From Alicyclobacillus fastidiosus (lineage in GTDB: Bacteria; Bacillota; Bacilli; Alicyclobacillales; Alicyclobacillaceae), in the NCBI RefSeq assembly GCF_026651875.1, contig NZ_CP104067.1, forward strand, positions 4,950,501-5,014,500: a stretch of 64,000 bases of DNA. The letters are read 5' to 3'. This document shows, piece by piece, positions 18,861 to 27,535 of the stretch. The notes below the pieces were generated by a model. The model did not search any database, had not been told where the DNA came from, and saw nothing but the letters and a program-made list of their open reading frames with translations. Every line of letters starts with the position of its first letter. Positions within the stretch are counted from its first letter, which is position 1. A program made the translations under genes and the position numbers.

Positions 18861-19163
18861 TCAAAATCTACCCCATTCATACGGTAACACCTGGTCCATT
18901 TCACCGTGTGAAATAAAGATGGATACTTCATTTATAGGCTTTATGTTGTATTCTTCCTTGACGAAACACCCTGGGATGTACCCACTAAGTGCCATGATTC
19001 CCTTAATACAGTTTCCAGATGTCAAAACGAGTGTCATTGCAAAAATCGCTCCTTGGCTAAAACCAAGCAAGTAAAAAAGGAAATCTCGTACGCCAACATA
19101 TCCCTTGTCAAAACGATTATCTGCTTCAACCTGCTGTTGACTCTCAATCAAGCTCATAACCAA
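18861..19163 (-). pseudogene. Phospholipase/carboxylesterase-family hydrolase fragment
   Basis: Internal part of an alpha/beta hydrolase: nucleophile elbow LLGFSQGA (GxSxG), then GIMALSGYIPG and ISHGEMDQVLPYEWG, which contains the catalytic Asp. The N-terminal HGxG strand and the C-terminal catalytic His are absent. The frame stops shortly after EWGRF. A dead gene. Confidence 0.7.
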
Positions 19164-19425
19164 TTTCGAAGTTTAAATGACATCTGGCCGGAACCTCGGC
19201 ATTACTTACCCAAATTACATGGATTGTGATACGACTTGCGTCTGTGATCCCAGCGCTTTCCCGAAGAGTAACACGGTGGCAAGGATACACAAGTCGGAAT
19301 CGGGTCTAATGGCCGAATCGTGAGTGGCCTGCGTCATGCATTTTGGGGAATGACCAGAAATCGTCCCACAAACAGAACGAAAAAATAGATCTATAGAACC
19401 ACAAGTTGCTATTAAAGGCTGTGTG
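19164..19425. other. Unannotated spacer downstream of the YcaO gene
   Basis: 262 bases without a recognisable gene, repeat or strong hairpin. No Cys/Ser-rich RiPP precursor frame was seen here on either strand. Confidence 0.4.
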
Positions 19426-21408
19426 TTACGAAAACGGATGGCAATCCTTATTTAGGTCTTTTTCCGTCAGCACCCGTGGGGAATATCCCATTCGATATGG
19501 CAATTCGAATAGTCTTGAGAGTCCTCGAACTCTTTGAAATCCATAGCCAAACGTGATAGGAGTCATTCCAGGTATTAAAACTTTCACAGCATGCAGTCCA
19601 CCGTAAGATACTTCCACACTGGTTTGATTCAGCACGATAACGTCAAATCCTCGCCCGTGTAAATCATCAAGTACCGAATTGAGAATCAGTCGAATGTCTC
19701 GTGAATCGATTTGGAATCGTCGAGCTACATCGGTGTATACTTCTTCGACTGACTGAATCTGCCTTCGATTCTCTTGCCTCAAAAGAAATTCCCAACGTGG
19801 GTAAGCTTCGGGCAAACCAGCAACCACAACGTGATCGAGAATATCCTTGATTTTTGTCGAATCCAAGAACATGGAAACTGCCTCTTTACGTCTCTCTTCC
19901 GACGTTCGCTGAAGGTTAAGCACTTGAACAGTTAATTCGCGGAGCGCACCATAGACAGCCTGGTAGGGATTTAAATGGCACGCGGATCCGCTTACCACTT
20001 TCGGATAGTCGTTCTCTCCGCTGATGGCCACAGCACAAATTGCCGGTATGCTGAGATCATGGGATATATTAAACAGGCGAACTTCAAATCCATTTTCTAC
20101 TAAATAATTAAAAACTTCAGATATTTCAGATGGGCAATGACTACCCAGTCTGAGCTCAGGCATCGGCATCTTTGCGTACCACATGTTAAGAAATCCATCC
20201 CGCTCGAGAACTTCGAAAATTCCATGCAGGACAGCTTCTTCCACAGTCCCTCCTATTGCGCATCCATTAGACGATTCCTTGATGAACCGCTTCTCATCAG
20301 CCGTTGGTCCATAATAGGCAATCTGCTCCGGAATGAGGACAGACTTATTATACTTGGTCGAGTGTGCCCAAACCCATGAATACTTCTTCTCTTCATCAAA
20401 AGGTTCAAGGATATGATTGGACGACTGAAACAACTCATGGCTGTGCAACCCGAACTGTGACGGGTGTACGGCGATGTCGTTGAATTCCGAATACTTACCA
20501 AGGACGACAGGCCGTCGATTCACCGCCTGAAATCCGCAGCTACGCTCCAACACTTCGAGCATTGCGGATTGCTTCGCATCGATGATGGACAAACCCGAGC
20601 CATACCCAGCAATTTCAGTACCAGCAGGTGTATAAATATATGCATCTGCCTGAACATAACGGTCTCCATTCCAAAACTCATTTGCGGCTGAAATATAACC
20701 TACCTCGGTATGCATGAACAACTCTTCTAAACGCTTGAAATCCACAGTTCCAACTCTCAACGTTTCCACATCGTTCATGATATGAGAAGCGAATTGCAAT
20801 TGGGCAAGAACGGGATCGTCATCTGGCATAAGGTTACATCGAGGACAATCGTGACTTGGGACAACTGGCACCCACTCGATGTGTTCCTCTTGGTCGTACA
20901 CACCAACTTTCCCTTTGGAATTTGGAGAGTTCGGGGATTCCAAAATAATCGACTGTATCTCATCGGTTACGATGTCTCCCAACGTTAAAAGGTCTGATTG
21001 AGACATCATCAGAGGCATATGCAGAGGTTCCACGATACTGCCGACTTGTTGGTTTAAAATAGAATTCAGAAGACTGCGATGGAAAGTATTTTCCCACCGC
21101 AATTGTAGACAAGTCGCGCAACCAGGTATTTCTGGAGTCTCCAGCGGCCCCAGCAGAACCGTCGATCCCCTGCCAAGAACAGATAAGGTGCTGAGTTTTA
21201 AATCCCTACACTTTCCCAATACCAAGTGCTCGAATTCAGAAGGCATATCCGATGCCAAAATGACAAGTTTTGGGCGGTATTCTTCTAGATCATCAAGTGA
21301 ACAGTTGTGCACGATATGAAATTCACTAGTTTGACTGTGCTTTTCGCACCAGGTGTCAATGATTTGTTTACCCAATATAGAACCATTGTGAAATATAACA
21401 ATATTCAT
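19426..21408 (-). CDS. Fused E1-like/YcaO cyclodehydratase (TOMM/azoline RiPP type)
   Basis: 660-residue enzyme expected to convert Cys/Ser/Thr of a ribosomal precursor peptide into azolines, using ATP. The N-terminal part (1-220) is an Ocin_ThiF-like leader-binding domain with a probable zinc site formed by GCATCLQLRW and HDCPRCN. The C-terminal part is YcaO: AKQSAMLEVLERSCGF (first ATP/Mg motif), SSNGCAIGGTVEEAVLHGIF then EVLERDGF (second), and GALRELTVQVLNLQ (third). Full length for a C-D fusion. ATG with GGGGGAT upstream. Neither a precursor with a Cys/Ser/Thr-rich core nor a SagB-type dehydrogenase is visible nearby. It could also be a stand-alone YcaO acting on an unknown peptide. Confidence 0.85.
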   Translation of the reverse strand: MNIVIFHNGSILGKQIIDTWCEKHSQTSEFHIVHNCSLDDLEEYRPKLVILASDMPSEFEHLVLGKCRDLKLSTLSVLGRGSTVLLGPLETPEIPGCATCLQLRWENTFHRSLLNSILNQQVGSIVEPLHMPLMMSQSDLLTLGDIVTDEIQSIILESPNSPNSKGKVGVYDQEEHIEWVPVVPSHDCPRCNLMPDDDPVLAQLQFASHIMNDVETLRVGTVDFKRLEELFMHTEVGYISAANEFWNGDRYVQADAYIYTPAGTEIAGYGSGLSIIDAKQSAMLEVLERSCGFQAVNRRPVVLGKYSEFNDIAVHPSQFGLHSHELFQSSNHILEPFDEEKKYSWVWAHSTKYNKSVLIPEQIAYYGPTADEKRFIKESSNGCAIGGTVEEAVLHGIFEVLERDGFLNMWYAKMPMPELRLGSHCPSEISEVFNYLVENGFEVRLFNISHDLSIPAICAVAISGENDYPKVVSGSACHLNPYQAVYGALRELTVQVLNLQRTSEERRKEAVSMFLDSTKIKDILDHVVVAGLPEAYPRWEFLLRQENRRQIQSVEEVYTDVARRFQIDSRDIRLILNSVLDDLHGRGFDVIVLNQTSVEVSYGGLHAVKVLIPGMTPITFGYGFQRVRGLSRLFELPYRMGYSPRVLTEKDLNKDCHPFS

Positions 21409-21528
21409 TGTATCCCCCGCAATTAAGTGTCAGTCACTTTATTTTCGTGCACCACATCATAAGTCAAAATATTCATGTATTCCTATGTATAGAACAAAGG
21501 ATCCAGCTCTAAGTTCTTCACACGTTCC

Positions 21529-21840
21529 ATGGTCTTCGCCACACAATACGAAGCTCGACTCCCTCTTGTCCCTTTCAGGTTGAATATGTCGATGCGGCAG
21601 GATTCACTTTATGTTATAGCCTGCAGTTTTGCTTCACCAGCACGAATCGAAGCAACGGAAGCGGCGCAAACACTCAATAAATCAGAGGTGATTGCATGGT
21701 TCAACAGTAAAAAAGAGACACTCTTTTCACTAAACGATGAGGAGAAAAAGAACGTCGTACAAGAACTGATCGAAAAGTGGTCATCATGCCCTCTAAGAGC
21801 ATTGACGACCACTCCATCGAAATTTCTTGCAGGTTTTTAA
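21529..21840 (+). CDS. Hypothetical protein, coupled to the next gene
   Basis: Up to 103 residues; the likelier start is an ATG at 21586 (MSMRQDSLYVIACSF). The C-terminal half is helical and charged (VIAWFNSKKETLFSLNDEEK, VVQELIEKW). No family recognised. Its stop overlaps the next start as TAATG, which argues that both are real and translated together. Divergent from the YcaO gene across 120 bases, so a role in the same system is possible but unproved. Confidence 0.4.
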   Translation: MVFATQYEARLPLVPFRLNMSMRQDSLYVIACSFASPARIEATEAAQTLNKSEVIAWFNSKKETLFSLNDEEKKNVVQELIEKWSSCPLRALTTTPSKFLAGF

Positions 21841-22100
21841 TGGTGGAGGCGAGGCTCCTCGGTCCGAAATCCTCAAGTACACGCTATATTGGCCAACTGC
21901 TCAGTAAAAGTTCACGAAAAGCACACGCATCAATTCATAAGTTAGTTCGCCGACTTAGAAGGTCAATAAAACGTTTCAACAAGCAGTCTTTTGAGCTTAC
22001 GTTGGGCGTGAGTTACGTGGGAAATGCGGATGAAAGAAACCTGTACTATCAAAGTGCACACCTAGTCGCAAGGAGAGTGGCGGGATATAAAGATGATTAG
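21840..22100 (+). CDS. Hypothetical basic protein
   Basis: 86 residues from an ATG that overlaps the preceding stop. Rich in Arg, Lys and Ser (SSRKAHASIHKLVRRLRRSI), then ELTLGVSYVGNADERNLYYQ. No known domain seen. Followed by the deacetylase gene 80 bases later on the same strand. Confidence 0.35.
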   Translation: MVEARLLGPKSSSTRYIGQLLSKSSRKAHASIHKLVRRLRRSIKRFNKQSFELTLGVSYVGNADERNLYYQSAHLVARRVAGYKDD

Positions 22101-22499
22101 GAAAGGTATCTCAACTCACAAAACGTAATGGCTGATGCCCGCATATTGTATGTGGCACGTGTTAAAATGAGGTGATATGTATGTACAAGGGGATTCTTGA
22201 CCTCGTTCCGGAACGTCCCTTTCCGTATAATTTTGCTCCGTTAAGATTCAAAACAAACGGTGGATTGGCCAACCCCTATTATTATTGGAATCAGCAGATT
22301 CGTCAACTTGCTCCATTTCAACATGGTCCAGAACGGCTTGAAGAGCGCCCATCGCATAGCCAGCATATTGATTGGCATGCTCTGTACCCTAGCGAAGTAC
22401 TCCTGAGTGGATCAACGAATCGTAAGGAGGTAGCCTTAACGTTCGATGATGGACCAGACACTATTTGGACCCCTCGCATTCTCTCGATTTTGTCTTATA

Positions 22500-24135
22500 G
22501 AGCGTGTCCGAAAAGCCCGCAATTTTGAGTAAATAGCAAAACGCACCGATCCGCAAAACTGGTAAAATTGAAGGTATCCAGCCGTCAAATTTTCCAGTTC
22601 TGGAGGTGCGTTTTTCCATAGATTTGCAGTTAGACCTGCTTCCATACGCCTATTATAACACGCTTGGCTTCGACCCCGAACTCGTTGATTACGTAGATCA
22701 CATTGACGACTCATTCCTGGACCTGCTCGTCGGACCCCTGTACGACAAGAGAGGACGCAGACCCGCATCTCCAATCGCCTATTTCCGGATGCACTATCTG
22801 TATTTCACTAGGCCGGAGATTACCTCATTCCGTCAATTGTGCAAACAGTTGCGAGACCCAAAGAACCAGGCGTGGCGCAGCTTCATCGGTGTACCCAATC
22901 CAGCAAAGGTTCCGTCACACCAGAGCCTGAGTGACTTCCGTAACAAAGTAGGGCCGGACGTATTCGAACAAATTCGTGACGAGTTTATACGTCAATCCAT
23001 TCACATGGAGGGATTCATCCAGGACACCCTCGCCGCTATTGACTCTCGTCCGATTTACGCCAATGTCAACGGATACAAGAAAAAACGCTGCGATTGTGAG
23101 GTTAAGTCAGTTTGCACATGTGAAAAAACGTTTTCTGACCCGGACGCCACCTATGGGGCACAGCGCAGCAAGGTGAACCAGAACCGTTTCTTCGTTGGTT
23201 ACCGGAAGCACTCGATTGCAGTAAGAACATCTCAAGGACCTGTGGCCTTGTTGTCTATCCTTAAGCCTGCGAATGTGGGCGACATTCGAGTGATGCTTCC
23301 ACTGATAGAGAAACTCCGGCAGATTAACGAAATGCGCACTCAGTATCTCGTTGCCGACATGGGTTACATAGATGCGGATGACCAGAAGGAGGCATACCAC
23401 AAACACAGTATGGCTGTGGTTACAGGGTTTCGCAGTGGTATGGTGATGCCAGAGGAATGTAATGAACATGGGCAACCTGAGTGCGAACAAGGCGAACGAC
23501 TGATTTGGGATGGCTTTGACTGGAAAACGGCCACTTCCTGGTTTCGTGGGGACTCAGAGAAATGCCAGTCATGCCCGCTATCCGGGGTATGCAGCAGGCA
23601 ATTCGAATTTTCCTTTGACGACAAACCGATTGCATACGGCCCGGTGCCACAAGGCACCATGCTGCATGCCCAGATGCTTGATTTCAGAAGGCAGATTGAG
23701 CTGTCCTTTGCGCAAGAGTCCAATGAGTTGACAACAGTTATGAAACACAAGAAGGTGCCTGTACGAACAAACAAACGAGTACAGTCCTTCTTCACCATGC
23801 AGGATATATTCCAGCTCATGCAGGCGAGGATAGGTCACATTCGAGAGACCATGCTGCCTGATGACCACATAGAGCGAATTACACAAATGTATACAGTCCA
23901 GGCCGAGCAATTGAAACTCGATATCGCTGCATAGGCAAGCAGAACCTGGAAAATAAACAAAAGCCAATGTTACTGACAAGGGGTTCGTGCGCCCATTTTC
24001 AAGGGTGAGCAGGCAATGTGTTCCCATACGGAGGCATTCACCAAATTACCAAGTAAACTTATCCCATATCAGGAAGCCTGTATTCATGTATTTGGCTAGA
24101 CATTTACTCGAATCGGATGCTTTTCGGACAACCTC
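22500..24135 (+). mobile_element. IS element of 1636 bp, copy B, with TTATA target duplication
   Basis: Starts GAGCGTGTCCGAAAAGC and ends with the complement of GAGGTTGTCCGAAAAGC. TTATA stands on both sides (22495-22499 and 24136-24140). Near-identical to copy A at 4466-6101, so transposition was recent. Confidence 0.92.
22606..23934 (+). CDS. DDE transposase (DUF772-type), intact, copy B
   Basis: 442 residues, same as the copy at 4572 except for few changes (V for I near residue 27, K for E in FDWKTATSW). Both open frames are intact, so this IS is probably still mobile. Motifs as for copy A. Confidence 0.88.
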   Translation: MRFSIDLQLDLLPYAYYNTLGFDPELVDYVDHIDDSFLDLLVGPLYDKRGRRPASPIAYFRMHYLYFTRPEITSFRQLCKQLRDPKNQAWRSFIGVPNPAKVPSHQSLSDFRNKVGPDVFEQIRDEFIRQSIHMEGFIQDTLAAIDSRPIYANVNGYKKKRCDCEVKSVCTCEKTFSDPDATYGAQRSKVNQNRFFVGYRKHSIAVRTSQGPVALLSILKPANVGDIRVMLPLIEKLRQINEMRTQYLVADMGYIDADDQKEAYHKHSMAVVTGFRSGMVMPEECNEHGQPECEQGERLIWDGFDWKTATSWFRGDSEKCQSCPLSGVCSRQFEFSFDDKPIAYGPVPQGTMLHAQMLDFRRQIELSFAQESNELTTVMKHKKVPVRTNKRVQSFFTMQDIFQLMQARIGHIRETMLPDDHIERITQMYTVQAEQLKLDIAA

Positions 24136-24776
24136 TTATAGCAATGTTAAAGCGGAGTTTAACTGTGTCGGAGAGAGAATCCGGCAAAACCCATACATGC
24201 TTGAGCAAATATTCCGGGAAGGTCACCAAGTCGAAAACCACAGTTGGAGTCACCCGAATTTCACAAAAATAAAATTATCAAGTGCTAAGTACCAATTGGA
24301 TCAAACAAACTTTCTGATTGAGCAAATACTTGGTGTTAGACCTTACTTTTTCCGTCCGCCGTATGGGGCCATAAACCATGAAGTTATTCAATTAGCCGTA
24401 TCACTTGGGATGAAGATTCTTTTCTGGAACGTGGATAGCCTGGACTGGGCGGGACTTACTACCAAGCAAGTAATGTCGAATGTTTTAGCGCACACAAGGC
24501 CAGGAGCAATTATTTTGATGCACTTTGCCGGTGGGCGTGGAGAAAGTTTAGAGGATACAGTTCAAGCCCTACCATATATAATTCAAACCCTTCGTCGTGA
24601 AGGATATACTTTCAAGACAGTTTCTGAATTACTTCATCTGCCTCCGTATCAAATAAGCACGACCAGGAGTGCGCTACCTTAACCACCTTCTTATTCCATA
24701 AGAACGCAAATACAGGCATACCCTAGTGTCCGTTTCTCCCGCTTCTTGACCAACATGCTCTGTCAAGCAGACAAAA

Positions 24777-24900
24777 ATGGGTGCATTTGGTGGATATAGT
24801 CGTGGCTGTGGTATTCTTGTGATTTTCCTGCTGTTCTCCTGTTAGCGCGAGCGTATTGCGGTTATACAGGTGGTGGAGCGTGCAGTAGGTGGCGATGCCT
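24777..24900 (+). pseudogene. YjcZ-like peptide gene, frameshifted
   Basis: MGAFGGYSRGCGILVIFLLF is followed by an early TAG; one base further on, the other frame continues with LARAYCGYTGGGACSRW, the kind of tail expected. A third, decayed relative of the YjcZ pair at 17.5 kb. No good ribosome site. Confidence 0.55.
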
Positions 24901-24907
24901 ATTGAGT

Positions 24908-24935
24908 GATAGCCCCCAGGAAATCTAGGGGGTTA
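24908..24935. terminator. Hairpin between convergent genes
   Basis: AGCCCCCAGG...CTAGGGGGTT forms a GC-rich stem just beyond the desaturase stop; it can serve either direction. Confidence 0.45.
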
Positions 24936-24954
24936 CACATGTTTGGGGATAAGC

Positions 24955-25974
24955 TTATATATTCGACTTGGATTTCAGTCCCACAACACCTCTGAATCCA
25001 ATAAATTTTTTGCTCTGCTCATCCCAAACTCGGTATCGAAGAGAGCGCAAACTAGAAAGCAATCCGATAGTTGGAACATCTTGAAGATACGGTTTGCTCT
25101 GAAAGAGCGGTTGCAGATTATAGTTTGGAATACGAGGACCGAGATGGTGAATGTGGTGAAAGCCGATGTTACCTGTGAGCCACTGCAATATTTTGGGTAG
25201 TTTGTAAAATGAGCTGCCGTGTAGAGCCGCAGTCGCATAGTCCCAATTCTCTTCCTTTTCGAAGTAGCTGTCTTCAAATTGGTGTTGAACATAAAACAGC
25301 CAAATACCCGCCATCCCTGCAAGGTACAGAATCGGTCCCTCAATAATTAAAAATCGTTCCCAACCAAATCCCCAACAAGATAGTCCTGCCATCCCGACAA
25401 GAGCCGTAGTAGTCATATGAGTATTGAATCGTTCTCTCCGGCCAGCCCCTTTTCGATTCAATCGATATCGAATTAGGAGGAGAAAAATGGGCCCCAGGCC
25501 AAACATAACAAACGGATTTCTATACAATCGATAAAGTATCTGTCTAAAGGTAGATAGTGTAAGGTATTCATCTACGGTTAAAGTCGTAATATCACCAGCG
25601 CCTCTCCGGTTCAAATTTCCATTGCCTGCGTGATGAACACCGTGTTCGTACTTCCATTGGTGATATGGGAAGAAAGTAAGCAAACCTGTAAATATTCCAA
25701 CAAGCTCATTGGCCCATCGGTTCTTGAAGAATGAATGATGACAGCAGTCGTGAAATATGATGAAAGTTCGCACCAAAAAACATGCTGCTGGAACTGTTAT
25801 GGCAAGTGTTATCCACACAGATACGGAAAAGCTTATATAAGCCAAGAACCATAGTACAAAGAAAGGAACGATGGTGTTGGTGAGCTGCCATAAACTCTTT
25901 TTAATGTTTGACCTCTGATAAAGTGCAATGTCTTTTTTCCAATTGTATTGTTCATAATGGGTATTTATAAACAT
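24955..25974 (-). CDS. Membrane fatty acid desaturase
   Basis: 339 residues, integral membrane di-iron enzyme that introduces double bases into acyl chains to keep membranes fluid. The three His boxes are clear: HDCCHH (about residue 75), HGVHH (about 111) and HHIHH (about 270), with membrane segments between them. Resembles the Bacillus Des/omega-6 group rather than stearoyl-CoA types. ATG 25974 has GGGAGG close upstream (three bases), so the GTG seven codons earlier remains possible. Placed beside ydjO and a cold-shock gene, which fits a cold response. Confidence 0.9.
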   Translation of the reverse strand: MFINTHYEQYNWKKDIALYQRSNIKKSLWQLTNTIVPFFVLWFLAYISFSVSVWITLAITVPAACFLVRTFIIFHDCCHHSFFKNRWANELVGIFTGLLTFFPYHQWKYEHGVHHAGNGNLNRRGAGDITTLTVDEYLTLSTFRQILYRLYRNPFVMFGLGPIFLLLIRYRLNRKGAGRRERFNTHMTTTALVGMAGLSCWGFGWERFLIIEGPILYLAGMAGIWLFYVQHQFEDSYFEKEENWDYATAALHGSSFYKLPKILQWLTGNIGFHHIHHLGPRIPNYNLQPLFQSKPYLQDVPTIGLLSSLRSLRYRVWDEQSKKFIGFRGVVGLKSKSNI

Positions 25975-26114
25975 CTTCCTCCCTTGGTTCAACACGAATA
26001 TTGAACAGTTCCAGCACTTTGCGGATGCAATTCAGAGACGAGTGATTGGGGAGATTCGAGCCGAAGGTTTAACCGATCTATGATATAGGGGACTAAAGTC
26101 GTCACATCTGCAGA

Positions 26115-26297
26115 TTATTCTATACGGATGACTTTTGCTTCTCGCTTCATCTCACTCTTACATATAGGGCACACGGGTTGCTCTACATGAACGAACTCTT
26201 TCCTTGACCAGCAACTACAGCCTGAACACTGCCATATAATCGTCTCAGCGTAGACGTGTTCTATAGTTGGCCTCTTTCTATTATTAAAGTGGTTCAT
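26115..26297 (-). CDS. Cold-inducible YdjO-like zinc-ribbon protein
   Basis: 60 residues with two Cys pairs, CSGCSCW and CPICKSEM, arranged as a small zinc ribbon. Matches the YdjO family of Bacillus, whose gene also lies near a csp gene and is induced by cold. Molecular role unknown. Located about 110 bases beyond the cold-shock gene and read in the same direction. Confidence 0.75.
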   Translation of the reverse strand: MNHFNNRKRPTIEHVYAETIIWQCSGCSCWSRKEFVHVEQPVCPICKSEMKREAKVIRIE

Positions 26298-26410
26298 TTA
26301 CAGACCGCCCCCGTGCTCGAGTAATTAAGGTACACGATTCGAGTGACAGAAAACGGGACGGTCCTTGAAGTCACAATGACACATAAAGGACAGTCCCGCC
26401 AGTTCATAAT

Positions 26411-26605
26411 TTACGCAACGTTAGCAGCTTGAGGCCCTTTGGGCCCTTGTACAATGTCAAATGTTACACGTTGACCTTCCTCAAGGGACCTGTATCCATT
26501 TCCTTGAATTGCGCTGAAATGCACAAATACATCTTCCCCGCCTTCAACTTCAATAAACCCAAATCCTTTTTCTGAGTTAAACCATTTTACGATTCCCTGA
26601 TTCAA
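26411..26605 (-). CDS. Cold-shock protein, CspA/CspB family
   Basis: 64-residue single-stranded nucleic acid binding protein with the RNP1 motif KGFGFIEV and RNP2 motif VFVHFSAI; usual family length is 65-67. Acts as RNA chaperone in the cytoplasm. GGAGGG precedes the ATG. The transcript probably has a long 5' leader with a strong hairpin (26663-26706), as in other csp genes that sense temperature. A possible terminator is present in 26330-26395 between this gene and ydjO. Confidence 0.95.
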   Translation of the reverse strand: MNQGIVKWFNSEKGFGFIEVEGGEDVFVHFSAIQGNGYRSLEEGQRVTFDIVQGPKGPQAANVA

Positions 26606-26662
26606 AAAAATCCCTCCGAATGCTCCGTGAGCAAAGTGATTGTTCAGCTACAAAAACATGAA

Positions 26663-26706
26663 AGCCGTCCTGTTCTGCTCCCACATGAGGCGCAGAAAGA
26701 ACGGCT
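26663..26706 (-). promoter_or_regulatory. Hairpin in the presumed csp leader
   Basis: AGCCGTTCTTTCTGC pairs with GCAGAACAGGACGGCT around a short loop, 60 bases upstream of the csp start on the coding strand. Position and strength suggest a thermosensing or stability element. Confidence 0.45.
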
Positions 26707-26969
26707 CAATATGTTATACACATGCACGACGATGGCTCGTGAACATGACTTTATGCTACACGATATCAATAGGGATATCAAGTCGGTAAATTGCAACTTT
26801 TCAGACCGTATAAAATTTATGCGTTCAAAACCAGGATTTGTTGTGACCCAAGACTCGCAGTGTACAAGCCTAAATGTTGTTTAATTCCCAACCTGCATAG
26901 GCCCTCATATACTCTCGTTTGAAATTACCCCCCGTCCAAGCAGTCCGGTATCAGTCAGCTTAAAATGTA

Positions 26970-26995
26970 ATATGGACCAGAATTCTGGTCCATAT
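26970..26995. promoter_or_regulatory. Perfect 26-bp palindrome
   Basis: ATATGGACCAGAA followed by its exact complement. It stands alone in a gene-poor stretch. Could be an operator, a terminator core or an IS target; no adjacent gene tells which. Confidence 0.6.
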
Positions 26996-27006
26996 GTGAC
27001 TTTACT

Positions 27007-27233
27007 CATAAGTTGGCCAGACGTTAAACCATAAGTTGGCCAAACCAGTGCATGAAGACAACGGTCCTTGTGTAGCCAGGCTTTTTAACAGAACCAGATC
27101 AGTTATTTCATACGACTGGTGTCCTCAACGCGGTGAAATCGTAATGGGCCCGGCGAATCGATGTTCAAAAGCAGGTGATTTTTGTACTCTCGGCCAACTT
27201 ATGACCCTCATTTCGACACCCGGCCAACTTATG
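27007..27233. mobile_element. Internally deleted element with CATAAGTTGGCC ends
   Basis: CATAAGTTGGCC occurs twice on the left (27007 and about 27031) and CGGCCAACTTATG twice on the right (about 27190 and 27221), inverted. Paired, repeated terminal motifs are typical of IS21-type elements. The roughly 230-bp unit has no coding capacity, so it is a remnant or non-autonomous derivative. The remaining gap 27234-27535 has only a diverged repeat end at 27503 (CCCCAATAGTTCAACAAGG). Confidence 0.55.
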
Positions 27234-27535
27234 GTTACACGATCCTTATGCACCGATTGAACTCTGAAAACCAGGGGAGAACTCGCCATTCCGAACATTT
27301 TATATAACACGACCAGGATCGGTTTGCGTCTTCTATCGTATCCCATCCCGGACTCAGACTTTGAAACAGTTTAGCCTTGTGGACAAAGACAGATTCTCTA
27401 GTCTGGTTTTACCGTAATACGAGACATGGACGCCAAGATGTCCGGTTAATCATTCATCAAAATGAATAAACATTTCAATTTGAGAAGCAGTCCTTCTTGA
27501 ATTAATCCCCAATAGTTCAACAAGGAAAAACTAAT

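Larger units (their letters stand above)
22181..24682 (+). pseudogene. Polysaccharide deacetylase (NodB fold) interrupted by an IS
   Basis: The gene is split at 22499 by a 1636-bp IS. Removing the IS and one TTATA duplication restores a continuous frame (...RILSILSYSNVKAEFNCVG...), giving a protein of about 290 residues. It removes acetyl groups from GlcNAc/MurNAc polymers such as peptidoglycan. Motifs: LTFDDGPD (catalytic base and metal Asp), HSWSHP (metal His pair), RPPYG, FWNVDSLDW and ILMHF. No signal peptide is evident. ATG 22181 has GAGGTG eight bases upstream. Without excision the first half ends 30 bases into the IS, so no active enzyme is made. Confidence 0.9.

Noticed and set aside
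4466..24135. Composite transposon bounded by the two 1636-bp IS copies
   Set aside because: The outer flanks (TAATA and TTATA) are not an exact duplication, and copy B has its own perfect duplication, so B inserted alone.
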